Of a stretch of 33,721 bases of DNA, positions 9,076-16,433 are shown one piece after another. The notes beneath the pieces are model-generated. The model searched no databases. It was not told the origin of the DNA and saw only the letters and a list, made by a program, of their open reading frames with translations. Origin of the DNA: Streptomyces antioxidans. GTDB taxonomy: Bacteria; Actinomycetota; Actinomycetes; Streptomycetales; Streptomycetaceae. Location: the NCBI RefSeq assembly GCF_000968685.2, contig NZ_LAKD02000073.1, positions 1 through 33,721 on the forward strand, read 5' to 3'. The first letter of the stretch is position 1, and every line of letters begins with the position of its first letter. The translations under genes and the position numbers were made by a program.

Positions 9076-12000
9076 ATGTCACCGCTGCCGTCGCTGTCAG
9101 CCCTGCGCCTGCCCCTGCCGTCTTCGCTGTTGCTCGCGCCACTCAAAAGCGGTGTGGCCGCGGGTGTGCGGGACGCCGCCGGGGCCGTCGGACGGCTGGT
9201 CCGGCCCTCCGAGCGCGGGATCTGGTCCTATCCGGGGCGGTACTACATCGAGGTCCGCGGGGTGCACGGCATCGGCGGCGAGCAGGTGGCCGAACGGGTG
9301 CGGCGGGCACTCGAGGAGCATCCGCGGGTCCAGTGGGCACGGGTGAACGCGCCCTCCGAACGGGTCGTGGTGGCCGTGGGCAAGCCGCCCCCGTCCGAGC
9401 AGGACCTGATCGCCCGGATCGAGCGCGCGGAGGTCCAGGAGCCCGTCGCGCCCACCGAGGAGTTCGACGAGTGGGCCCCCGAGCCCCGCCACCCCTCCGG
9501 CGGTGCCAGGGAGGCCCAGCCGCTGGCCGTCGTGGCCGCGGACGTCGTGGGGCTGAGCGTGGCCACCGCCCTGCGGCTGGCCCCCTGGCTCAAGCTGCCC
9601 ACCGAGGTGGCCGCCACCATGTCCATCATCCAGAACCACCCCCGGCTGCGGCGCCTCGCCCTGGCCATCACCCGGGGGCGGCCGACCGAAGCGGCACTGC
9701 CGGTGCTGACCGCGCTGACCCAGGGCGTGGCCACCCGGGGCGGCGGGCTCGCGCTCGACCTCATCCAGCGGATGGCCCTGTGGCGGGAGGCGGAGGCGGA
9801 GGGCCGGGCCTGGGCCGCGATGGAGCCGCATCTGGTGCACGGCCCCCAGGACGTGGTGGCCGAGCCGATCGTGGTCGAGCGGCCCGGACCGCCCCCCAAG
9901 GACACCGTGGAGCGCTTCGCGGAGCGCTCCATGGCCGCGGGGGCCGTGGCCGGCGTCCTCACCGCGCCCTTCGCCGGTCCGCGCCGCGGGTTCGCCGTCG
10001 GGTTCTCCTCCGTGCCCAGGGCGCCGGGGGCGGGCCGGGAGGGTTTCGCGACCAGCCTCGGCCGGTTCCTGGCGCTGCGCGGCGTCCTGGCCATGGACCG
10101 CAGCTCGCTGCGGCGGCTGGGCCAGGTCGACACCGTGGTCCTGGACGAGGCGGCGCTGCGCGGCGACCGCTACGAACCCATCGACCTGGAACTCCTCGGC
10201 GGCGCCGACCCCGAACGGACCGCCGGGCGGCTCTTCGACCTCTTCGACTCCGATGAGCCCCTGGAGACCCGCAGCGACAACGGATGGGTTCTCGGCCCCC
10301 TGGACCGGCTGGAGCTGACGGGCCGCACCGGACAGCAGACGGCGGCGAGGCTCCGCCGCAGGGGCAGCGAGCGGGTGCTCGGCCTGGCCCGGGGGACCAA
10401 GCTCCAGGCGGTGGTGGGCCTGGCGCCACAGACCCTGCCGGGCGCCGAGGCGGTGGCCGCCGCCGCCCGCCGGGCGGGGGCCCGCATCGTCCTGGCCACC
10501 GACCGGCCGCAGCCCACGGACATCACCTTCGCCGACGCGGTGGTGCCCTCCGGCGGCCGCCTGGTCGCCTCCGTACGCTCCCTCCAGGCCGACGGCGCCG
10601 TGGTGCTGCTGCTCTCCGGCAACCGCCGGGCCCTGGGAGCCGCCGACTGCGGCATCGGGGTGCACCGCGACGGCGAGCCCCCCGCCTGGGGCGCCCATCT
10701 GCTCGTCGGCGCCGACCTGGAGTCGGCCGGGCTCATCGTGGACGCCGTCGGCGTGGCCGCGCGGGTCGACCGGGAGAGCGCCCTGCTGTCCGCGGGCGGC
10801 AGCGCCATCGGCGCGGTGGCCGCCCTCCAGTCGCCCCCGGAGCAGGCCACCGCACGCGCCGCGGCGTCCGGCACCACCGCGGGCACCCTGGCCTTCGCCA
10901 TGGGCAACTGGCGGGCGCGCCAGCTCCTCGCCCGCCCCATGGACCCGCCGGTGACCACCACCCCCTGGTATCTGATGCCCGTCCCCCGGGTGCTGGAGCG
11001 GCTGCGGACCGGGCCCGACGGGCTGGCCCCTGAGGAGGCGGCGTCCCGCACCGCGCAGGGACCGCGCCGGGGCGAGCCGACCGGCACCAGCCTGCCCGCC
11101 GCGTTCATCGAGGAGCTGGCCAACCCGCTGACCCCGGTGCTGGCCGCCGGGGCCGCCCTGGCCGCCGCCGTGGGCTCGCGCACCGACGCCGCGCTGGTGG
11201 CCACCATCACCGGCATCTCCGCGCTCGTCGGCGGATTCCAGCGGGTCAGGACCGAGCGGGCGCTGTCCGAGCTGTTCGCCCGGTCGGCGATCGGCGCCCG
11301 GGTCCGCAGGGGCGGTACGGAACGGCTGGTGACCGCCGGGGACCTGGTCCCCGGCGACATCGTGGTGCTGGGCCCGGAGGACGTGGTGCCCGCCGACTGC
11401 CGGGTGGTGGAGGCCGAGGGGCTTGAGGTCGACGAGTCCTCGCTGACCGGCGAGTCCCTTCCCGTGCACAAGTCCCCGGCGCCGGTCGTCGGTGCCCACA
11501 TCACCCAGCGCCGGTCGATGCTCTACGAGGGCACCACGGTCTCCGCGGGACGGGCGGAGGCCGTCGTCGTGGCCACCGGACCGGCCACCGAGGTCGGCCG
11601 CAGCCTGGCCACCGCCCGCCAGGCCGCCCCGGTCACCGGTGTCGAGGCGCGGCTGACCGCGCTCACCCGGTCCAGCGTGCCCATCGCGCTCGGGTCCGCC
11701 GCCGCGGTCGCCGGCGCCGGACTGCTGCACGGCCTCCCGCTCACCGAGAACCTCGCCTCCGCCGTCAACCTCGCCGTGGCGTCCGTACCCGAAGGGCTCC
11801 CGTTCCTGGTCAACGCCGCCCAGCTGGCCGCCGCCCGGCGGCTGGCCGACCTCGGCGCCCTGGTCCGCAACCCCCGCACCATCGAGGCCCTTGGCCGCGC
11901 CGACGTGCTGTGCTTCGACAAGACCGGGACCCTCACCGAGGGCACCCTCCAGCTCGCCGCCGTCAGCGACGGCGGCGGCCCGCTCCCCGCCGACCAGCTC

Positions 12001-13581
12001 GACGCGCCCCGTAAGGCCGTGCTCGCCGCCGCCCTGCGCGCGACCCCGCCGGCCCGCCAGGCCGAGCCCATGGCCCACCAGACCGACCGCGCGGTGAGCG
12101 TCGGGGCGCGCCGGGCCGGGGTCGGAGTGCGGCGCGGAGCGCCCCGCTGGCGCCGTACGGACTCGCTGCCCTTCGAGCCGTCCCGCGCCTACCACGCCAC
12201 CGCAGGGCGCACCCCGCACGGCGCGCTGCTCAGCGTCAAGGGAGCGCCCGAGGGGGTTCTGGAGCGGGTCGCCCGGCGGCGCACACCGGGCACCGGCCGG
12301 GCCACCCCCCTGGACGCGGAGGCCATCAAGAAGCTGGCCGACGCCGCCGAGGAGCTGGCCGGGGCGGGGCGGCGGGTGCTGGCGGTGGCCGAGCGCCCGA
12401 TGCGGGACGGCGAGGACCTTACCGATGACACCGTGCGGGACCTGGACTTCCTCGGCTTCATCGCGATCGCCGACCCCGTGCGCACCAGCGCGGGTCCGGC
12501 CACCGAGCGGCTGCGCGAGGCCGGGGTGCAGACGGTGATGCTCACCGGCGACCACCCCGCCACCGCGGACGCCATCGCGGCCACCGTCATGGACGTGCCC
12601 GAACCCAAGGTGAGCACCGGTCCCGAGCTGGACGAGATGGACGACGAGCGGCTGGACGAGCTGCTGCCCACGGTGGACGTGATCGCCCGGTGCAGCCCGC
12701 ACCACAAGGTCCGTATCGTCCAGGCGTACCAGCGCCTCGGCCGGGTGGTGGCGATGACCGGGGACGGCGCCAACGACGCCCCCGCGATCCGGCTCGCGGA
12801 CGTCGGGATCGCCCTGGGGCGGCGCGGCACCCCCGCCGCGACCGCCGCGGCGGACCTGGTCGTCACCGACGACCGCCTGGAGACCATCGTCTCGGCCCTG
12901 ATGGAGGGGCGCGCCATGTGGGCCTCGGTCCGCGCCGCCCTCGCCATCCTCATCGGCGGCAACTTCGGCGAGGTCACCTTCAGCGTGGCGACCTCCGCCC
13001 TGACCGGCACCACGCCCCTGAGCGCGCGTCAGATCATGCTGGTCAACCTGCTGACCGATCTCGCGCCCGCGCTCGCCATCGCGGTGCGCGAGCCCACCGG
13101 GCACACCGGCGAACGGCTGCTCAAGGAGGGCCCCAGCCGCTCGCTCGGCGCGGCGCTCACCAAGGAGATGCTGCTGCGGGGCGTCATCACGGCCGCCGGG
13201 GCCGGACTGGCGTGGACCGGCGCCCGGGTCACCGGCCGGGGCCGCCGGGCCAGTACGGTGGCGCTCGCCGCCCTGGTCGGCACCCAGCTGGCACAGACCC
13301 TGACGACGGGCGGCCTGGACCGGCACGTCCTGATCGCCGGGCTGGGTTCCGCCGCGGTGCTCGCGGCCATCATCCAGACCCCGGGCGTCAGCCAGTTCTT
13401 CGACTGCACCCCGCTCGGCCCGTTCGCCTGGGCCATCACCCTGGGCTCCATCACCGTGGCCACCCTGTTCGGCCCCATCTTCGCGCCGATGCTGCGCCTC
13501 GACCGGACGCCGCTCGAGGAGGAGGCGACGGAGGAGCGCACGGACGCCGCGGACGGCCCGGAGGCCGCCGCACCGCGGTGA
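9076..13581 (+). CDS. Giant P-type cation ATPase (CtpI-like) with a degenerate ATPase-like N-terminal half
   Basis: A 1501-residue P-type ATPase, about twice the usual core length. The C-terminal half is a complete pump: actuator TGES (791-794), membrane motif SVPEGLP (903-909), phosphorylation site DKTGT with D948, TGDHPAT (1157-1163) and GDGANDAP (1229-1236), plus C-terminal membrane spans. PEGL in the ion-binding helix resembles P2-type (Ca2+-like) pumps rather than CPx heavy-metal pumps. The N-terminal half starts with an HMA-like ferredoxin fold without CxxC (about 55-115). Then comes a region that mimics a second ATPase: VDTVVLDEAAL at 357 where DKTGT is expected, and LLSGNRRALGAADCGIGV near 516 where GDGxND is expected. 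Length and features match mycobacterial CtpI/CtpH-type pumps. ATG has GGAGG 8 nt upstream. The substrate cannot be told from sequence. Confidence 0.93.
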   Translation: MSPLPSLSALRLPLPSSLLLAPLKSGVAAGVRDAAGAVGRLVRPSERGIWSYPGRYYIEVRGVHGIGGEQVAERVRRALEEHPRVQWARVNAPSERVVVAVGKPPPSEQDLIARIERAEVQEPVAPTEEFDEWAPEPRHPSGGAREAQPLAVVAADVVGLSVATALRLAPWLKLPTEVAATMSIIQNHPRLRRLALAITRGRPTEAALPVLTALTQGVATRGGGLALDLIQRMALWREAEAEGRAWAAMEPHLVHGPQDVVAEPIVVERPGPPPKDTVERFAERSMAAGAVAGVLTAPFAGPRRGFAVGFSSVPRAPGAGREGFATSLGRFLALRGVLAMDRSSLRRLGQVDTVVLDEAALRGDRYEPIDLELLGGADPERTAGRLFDLFDSDEPLETRSDNGWVLGPLDRLELTGRTGQQTAARLRRRGSERVLGLARGTKLQAVVGLAPQTLPGAEAVAAAARRAGARIVLATDRPQPTDITFADAVVPSGGRLVASVRSLQADGAVVLLLSGNRRALGAADCGIGVHRDGEPPAWGAHLLVGADLESAGLIVDAVGVAARVDRESALLSAGGSAIGAVAALQSPPEQATARAAASGTTAGTLAFAMGNWRARQLLARPMDPPVTTTPWYLMPVPRVLERLRTGPDGLAPEEAASRTAQGPRRGEPTGTSLPAAFIEELANPLTPVLAAGAALAAAVGSRTDAALVATITGISALVGGFQRVRTERALSELFARSAIGARVRRGGTERLVTAGDLVPGDIVVLGPEDVVPADCRVVEAEGLEVDESSLTGESLPVHKSPAPVVGAHITQRRSMLYEGTTVSAGRAEAVVVATGPATEVGRSLATARQAAPVTGVEARLTALTRSSVPIALGSAAAVAGAGLLHGLPLTENLASAVNLAVASVPEGLPFLVNAAQLAAARRLADLGALVRNPRTIEALGRADVLCFDKTGTLTEGTLQLAAVSDGGGPLPADQLDAPRKAVLAAALRATPPARQAEPMAHQTDRAVSVGARRAGVGVRRGAPRWRRTDSLPFEPSRAYHATAGRTPHGALLSVKGAPEGVLERVARRRTPGTGRATPLDAEAIKKLADAAEELAGAGRRVLAVAERPMRDGEDLTDDTVRDLDFLGFIAIADPVRTSAGPATERLREAGVQTVMLTGDHPATADAIAATVMDVPEPKVSTGPELDEMDDERLDELLPTVDVIARCSPHHKVRIVQAYQRLGRVVAMTGDGANDAPAIRLADVGIALGRRGTPAATAAADLVVTDDRLETIVSALMEGRAMWASVRAALAILIGGNFGEVTFSVATSALTGTTPLSARQIMLVNLLTDLAPALAIAVREPTGHTGERLLKEGPSRSLGAALTKEMLLRGVITAAGAGLAWTGARVTGRGRRASTVALAALVGTQLAQTLTTGGLDRHVLIAGLGSAAVLAAIIQTPGVSQFFDCTPLGPFAWAITLGSITVATLFGPIFAPMLRLDRTPLEEEATEERTDAADGPEAAAPR

Positions 13582-13593
13582 GAGCCGAACCTC

Positions 13594-13621
13594 TTGCGCC
13601 GCCCGGCCCGAGCGATAGTGT
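13594..13621 (+). promoter_or_regulatory. Promoter for the small DUF6296-type gene
   Basis: TTGCGC (13594-13599) and TAGTGT (13616-13621) are separated by 16 bp and resemble vegetative -35/-10 boxes. The -10 box is 52 bp upstream of the ATG. This suggests transcription independent of the ATPase gene. Confidence 0.5.
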
Positions 13622-13673
13622 TGAATGTCCCGGTTTGAGATGGCAGGGGCGGGTCGGTGCGGAGGAGGGTGTG

Positions 13674-13913
13674 ATGCGGAGCCGAGAGCGGTATGAGCTG
13701 GTCTTCCTGGATACGACCGCCCCGGACCCGGGGGCCGAGGACGTCGTCGTGGTGCATCGCACGGAGAGCAGCGGCCCGGGCGGCCACCCCGTGTACGTGG
13801 ACGACACCGGCATCGTACGGGCGGAGATCAGCGACCGTGCGGAGGTACGGATGATCGCCAGCGGCGGTCATCAGGTGCACGCCGCCGCGATCAGCGCCCG
13901 CCCGGTGTCCTGA
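13674..13913 (+). CDS. Small conserved protein, DUF6296-like
   Basis: A 79-residue cytosolic protein without a signal peptide or membrane span, predicted to be mostly beta-strand: MRSRERYELVFLD, DVVVVHRTESSGPGG, YVDDTGIVRAEIS. It resembles the short Streptomyces proteins grouped as DUF6296, recognised from memory; no function is known to me. Both GTG (13671) and ATG (13674) are in frame. The ATG is preferred because GGAGGAG ends 6 nt before it. It sits between the ATPase and a sigma-factor gene on the same strand, but has its own likely promoter. Confidence 0.75.
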   Translation: MRSRERYELVFLDTTAPDPGAEDVVVVHRTESSGPGGHPVYVDDTGIVRAEISDRAEVRMIASGGHQVHAAAISARPVS

Positions 13914-14009
13914 GCCACCCGTTCTGAGCCACCCGTCCGGAGCCCCGGGCCGTCTGTCGTTTCCGCAGGTCGGCGCCGTTGTCAGTGGGGCCCGCTAGGT
14001 TTGGCGCCG

Positions 14010-14054
14010 ATGGGAGTACGAAGAGCGGGTCTAAGTGATCTCCGAAGAGCGTGA
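14010..14054 (+). other. Possible leaderless 14-codon leader ORF upstream of the sigma-factor gene
   Basis: A TAGGTT -10-like box (13996-14001) is followed 8 nt later by ATG GGA GTA CGA and eleven further codons to TGA. The peptide MGVRRAGLSDLRRA is Arg-rich. Its reading frame runs through the 16-bp repeat pair. If translated it could influence expression of the downstream sigma gene, which starts 36 bp later. No clear -35 box is present, so this is speculative. Confidence 0.25.
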
Positions 14055-14066
14055 TCTCCGAAGAGC
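14019..14066. repeat. Repeats containing CGAAGAGC before the sigma-factor gene
   Basis: GTGATCTCCGAAGAGC is perfectly duplicated in tandem (14035-14050, 14051-14066). The core CGAAGAGC occurs a third time at 14019-14026. The flank after copies one and three is also similar (GGGTCTAAGTGATC versus GGTCTGAGCGATC). This could be a regulator-binding array or a local slippage duplication in the 5' leader. Confidence 0.75.
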
Positions 14067-14090
14067 GGTCTGAGCGATCGAGGTGCGGCG

Positions 14091-15092
14091 ATGAGTGATG
14101 TGGCGGCGGTGGGCGGCGCGACCGGTGTGGAGCTCCAGCTGGAGCCGTACCGCACGCAGCTGACCGGTTACTGCTATCGGATGCTGGGCTCGGCCTTCGA
14201 GGCCGAGGACGCGGTGCAGGAGACGATGGTGCGCGCCTGGCGGGGCCTTGACCGCTTCGAGGGCCGGTCCGCGCTGCGGTCGTGGCTCTACCGCATCGCC
14301 ACCAATGTGTGCCTGGACATGCTCAGCGGGAGCAAGCGGCGGGCCCGGCCCATGGATCTGACCTCCGCGGCCACCCCGTTCCCGGCCGCGCTCGCCGAGC
14401 AGCCGGAGGCCACCTGGATCGGGCCGGTCCCGGACGGCCAGGTGCTGCCGGACGGGGGAGACCCCGCCGAGGTGGCGGCCCAGCGGGACGCGGTGCGGCT
14501 CGCGTTCATCGCCGCGCTCCAGCATCTGGCACCCCGCCAGCGGGCGGTGCTGATCCTGCGCGAGGTGCTGGCGTGGAAGGCGAGCGAGGTCGCGGAGCTG
14601 CTGGACACCACCGTCGCATCGGTCAACAGCGCGCTGCAGCGCGCCCGGGGCACCCTCGCCGCGAGCCGGATCAGCGACTCCGACCCGGTCAAGCCGCTGG
14701 ACGAGGAGCAGCGTGCGCTGCTGGCTCGCTATGTGGACGCCTTCGAGCGCTATGACCTGGGCTCCCTCACCGCCCTGCTGCACGAGGACGCCACGCTCTC
14801 CATGCCGCCGTACGAGCTGTGGCTTCGCGGCCACGAGGACATCCGTCAGTGGCTGCTGGGCCATGGCATCGGCTGCCGCGGCTCCCGACTGGTGCCGACC
14901 GTGGCCAACGGCATGCCCGCCTTCGGGCAGTACCGCCCGGGCGGCGCCGACGGCGGCCATGAACCCTGGGCGCTCCAGGTCCTGGAAATATCAGCGGGCC
15001 GGATCACCGGGCTCAACTCCTTCCTGGACACCGAGCGCCTCTTCCCGCTGTTCGGTCTCCCCGCCAGGCTCGACCCCGAGGGCGTGGTCTAA
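14091..15092 (+). CDS. ECF sigma factor with C-terminal SnoaL-like domain
   Basis: A 333-residue sigma-70 family factor of the extracytoplasmic-function type. Region 2 lies at about 18-85 (GYCYRMLGSAFEAEDAVQET, FEGRSALRSWLYRIATN) and region 4 at about 140-190 (LAPRQRAVLILREVLAW, then VAELLDTTVASVNSALQRAR). The remaining residues, about 205-325, form an NTF2/SnoaL-like domain (LARYVDAFERYDLGSLTALL, ATLSMPPYELWLRG). Such extensions are known to replace or supplement a separate anti-sigma factor in groups such as ECF41 and ECF56 (SigG/SigJ-like, TIGR02960 type). No anti-sigma gene is adjacent, consistent with self-regulation. ATG has GAGGTG 6-9 nt upstream. The last 102 bp are overlapped on the other strand by the STAS gene. 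Confidence 0.92.
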   Translation: MSDVAAVGGATGVELQLEPYRTQLTGYCYRMLGSAFEAEDAVQETMVRAWRGLDRFEGRSALRSWLYRIATNVCLDMLSGSKRRARPMDLTSAATPFPAALAEQPEATWIGPVPDGQVLPDGGDPAEVAAQRDAVRLAFIAALQHLAPRQRAVLILREVLAWKASEVAELLDTTVASVNSALQRARGTLAASRISDSDPVKPLDEEQRALLARYVDAFERYDLGSLTALLHEDATLSMPPYELWLRGHEDIRQWLLGHGIGCRGSRLVPTVANGMPAFGQYRPGGADGGHEPWALQVLEISAGRITGLNSFLDTERLFPLFGLPARLDPEGVV

Positions 15093-15410
15093 CGCCGCGG
15101 GGGACGTCAGGGCCTCGTCCAGCCCCGCCCAGGCGAGCAGCCGCCGCAGCTCGCCGCGGGCGTTGCGGAGCTGGATCCCGCGCCCCAGGCGACCGGCGGT
15201 CAGCCGCAGCCGGGTCACGGCCTCGACCACGGCCAGGTCCGGCCGCCCCACCCCGCCCACGTCCACGGTGACCGGCCCGGGACCGGCGCGGCGCGCCAGC
15301 GTGGACAGCCGTTCGCACAGCCGCGCCACCTCGGCGCGGGTGACCGGCTGGGCCAGCACCAGCACGGCCGGGGGCCGCTTGGGCGGGTTCTCGGGCTCGG
15401 GACCGGTCAA
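14991..15410 (-). CDS. STAS-domain protein overlapping the sigma-factor gene
   Basis: A 139-residue product with an anti-sigma-factor-antagonist-like STAS fold at about 13-110: PAVLVLAQPVTRAEVARLC, then PVTVDVGGVGRPDLAVVEAV and LRNARGELRRLLAWAGLDE. The phosphorylatable Ser of classical SpoIIAA proteins is replaced by R-P-D in this stretch, so it may be a non-switchable STAS protein. The start is TTG at 15410, chosen because AGGAGG lies 6-7 nt upstream; the frame starting with GTG at 15417 is a shadow. The last 34 codons (tail GETEQREEALGVQEGVEPGD) are antisense to the sigma factor's SnoaL-like end, so the C-terminus is probably a by-product of overlap. A role in sigma-factor partner switching is inference from position. 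Confidence 0.65.
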   Translation of the reverse strand: MTGPEPENPPKRPPAVLVLAQPVTRAEVARLCERLSTLARRAGPGPVTVDVGGVGRPDLAVVEAVTRLRLTAGRLGRGIQLRNARGELRRLLAWAGLDEALTSPAALDHALGVEPGGETEQREEALGVQEGVEPGDPAR

Positions 15411-15465
15411 CGTCCACCTCCTGTCGCGGCGTTCACCGGTGCAGACCGCCCGGCCCCGGGAAAGT

Positions 15466-15504
15466 CATCGGAGAACGTGCGAGCGTGCCGCACGTTCTCC
15501 GATG
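15466..15504 (-). terminator. Strong hairpin terminator downstream of the chitosanase gene
   Basis: CATCGGAGAACGTGCG (15466-15481) pairs perfectly over 16 bp with 15489-15504, with a 7-nt loop. It begins 8 bp past the chitosanase stop. There is no U-run. It can also stop read-through from the opposite side. Confidence 0.88.
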
Positions 15505-15512
15505 GTGGCGGG

Positions 15513-16214
15513 TCAGTTGTTCTGGACGAACTGCTTCGCCAGGCCGTCGCCGACCGACACGGCCTTGTCGTGGTTCTCGATGGGGGAGACGGAGGAGTCC
15601 TTGAACAGGATGTACGTCACCCCCGACTCGGCGCCGCCGGTCTCCGGGTCGGGATCGATGCCGAGCGCGTTGGCCGTGGCGTAGGACGCCTCACCGATGA
15701 TCGCCGTGGGCCCGGTATCGCCCACCACCGCGTACTGGACCTTGTTGTTGTAGATCACCGCGACCACGCCGCCGCCCTTGATACCGGCCTGCCGGTAGTC
15801 CCAGGTGGAGCTCGGGCTCGGCACCACGACATACGGCAGGGTGTCGGCGACGAGGGGCTTGCCGTCCGACTGGTGGAAGGCGGTGTCGTCCTGGAACCAC
15901 GGGTCGGTGTCCCCGTTGCACCGCGAGGTCACCTGGCCGTCGCAGTCGATGTCCATGTCGGCCTTCCAGAAGACCGCCCCATTGGCACCGCAGACCGGGA
16001 CGGTGGCCGAAGTCTCCTCGTCGGTGCGGTACTTGCCACTGGATATCTGGGAACAGCTCTGCACCTTGGCGAGCAGCTGTGCCGCGGTGACCGTGCCCTC
16101 CTTGGTGGACGCGGGGGCCGGTGCGGGGCCCCGGGTGTTGGCATGGGCACCAGCCGTGACGGAGCCGGCCAGCAGACCGGCCGCGGCGAGCACGAACGCT
16201 AAACGCTTGCGCAT
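15513..16214 (-). CDS. csn: Secreted chitosanase, glycoside hydrolase family 75
   Basis: A 233-residue secreted endo-chitosanase that would cleave beta-1,4-glucosamine polymers such as those in zygomycete and other fungal walls. A Sec signal peptide spans residues 1-25 (MRKRLAFVLAAAGLLAG, cleavage near AHA-N). The GH75 domain fills about 45-230: KADMDIDCDGQ with D88/D90/D92, DPWFQDDTAFHQSDG, and VVGDTGPTAIIGEAS with D166 and E175. That Asp-Glu pair nine residues apart matches the catalytic pair I remember for fungal GH75 chitosanase. Paired cysteines (54, 75, 91, 99) suggest disulfides. Start ATG has AAGGGGTG upstream, and a perfect palindrome lies immediately beyond that site. It is monocistronic: strong terminator downstream, own operator upstream. 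The gene symbol csn is generic. Confidence 0.92.
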   Translation of the reverse strand: MRKRLAFVLAAAGLLAGSVTAGAHANTRGPAPAPASTKEGTVTAAQLLAKVQSCSQISSGKYRTDEETSATVPVCGANGAVFWKADMDIDCDGQVTSRCNGDTDPWFQDDTAFHQSDGKPLVADTLPYVVVPSPSSTWDYRQAGIKGGGVVAVIYNNKVQYAVVGDTGPTAIIGEASYATANALGIDPDPETGGAESGVTYILFKDSSVSPIENHDKAVSVGDGLAKQFVQNN

Positions 16215-16227
16215 AGGACACCCCTTT

Positions 16228-16246
16228 GTTAGGAACCTTTCCTAAC
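16228..16246 (-). promoter_or_regulatory. CsnR-like palindromic operator of the chitosanase gene
   Basis: GTTAGGAA-CCT-TTCCTAAC is a perfect 8+8 palindrome 14-32 bp upstream of the ATG, abutting the ribosome site. It resembles, from memory, the palindrome upstream of Streptomyces chitosanase genes that is bound by the ROK-family repressor CsnR. A binding protein here would block transcription start or early elongation. Confidence 0.75.
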
Positions 16247-16397
16247 CTCGACGGGGGCATCTTGGGTTAGTTGATAAGCGCATGTCAATACACCCGACCC
16301 GCGGAAGTGGATTGCTCGTTACCGCGCGAATCCGCGGCGTTCGAAACAACTTCCAGCAGGCACGCTCAGTGCGGTCGGCGGGGCGCTCTCGCCGGTT

Positions 16398-16419
16398 ACG
16401 GCGGGGCGTTCTCCGCCGT
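16398..16419 (-). terminator. Hairpin downstream of the aldolase gene
   Basis: ACGGCGG and CCGCCGT (7 bp) enclose an 8-nt loop, 15-36 bp past the aldolase stop. The rest of the 16247-16433 gap shows no ORF; it must contain the chitosanase promoter. Confidence 0.5.
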
Positions 16420-16433
16420 TCCGCCAGGCGCTC

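Noticed and set aside
9097..13326. 1409-codon minus-strand frame opposite the P-type ATPase
   Set aside because: Antisense shadow: Gly/Arg/His/Gln-rich, no domain, while the plus strand shows complete P-type motifs and a good ribosome site.
15013..15417. GTG-started frame (MDVDRSRAREPAQ) shifted against the STAS gene
   Set aside because: Product is Arg/Ala/Gly low-complexity; the TTG frame uses the same ribosome site and yields a recognisable STAS pattern.
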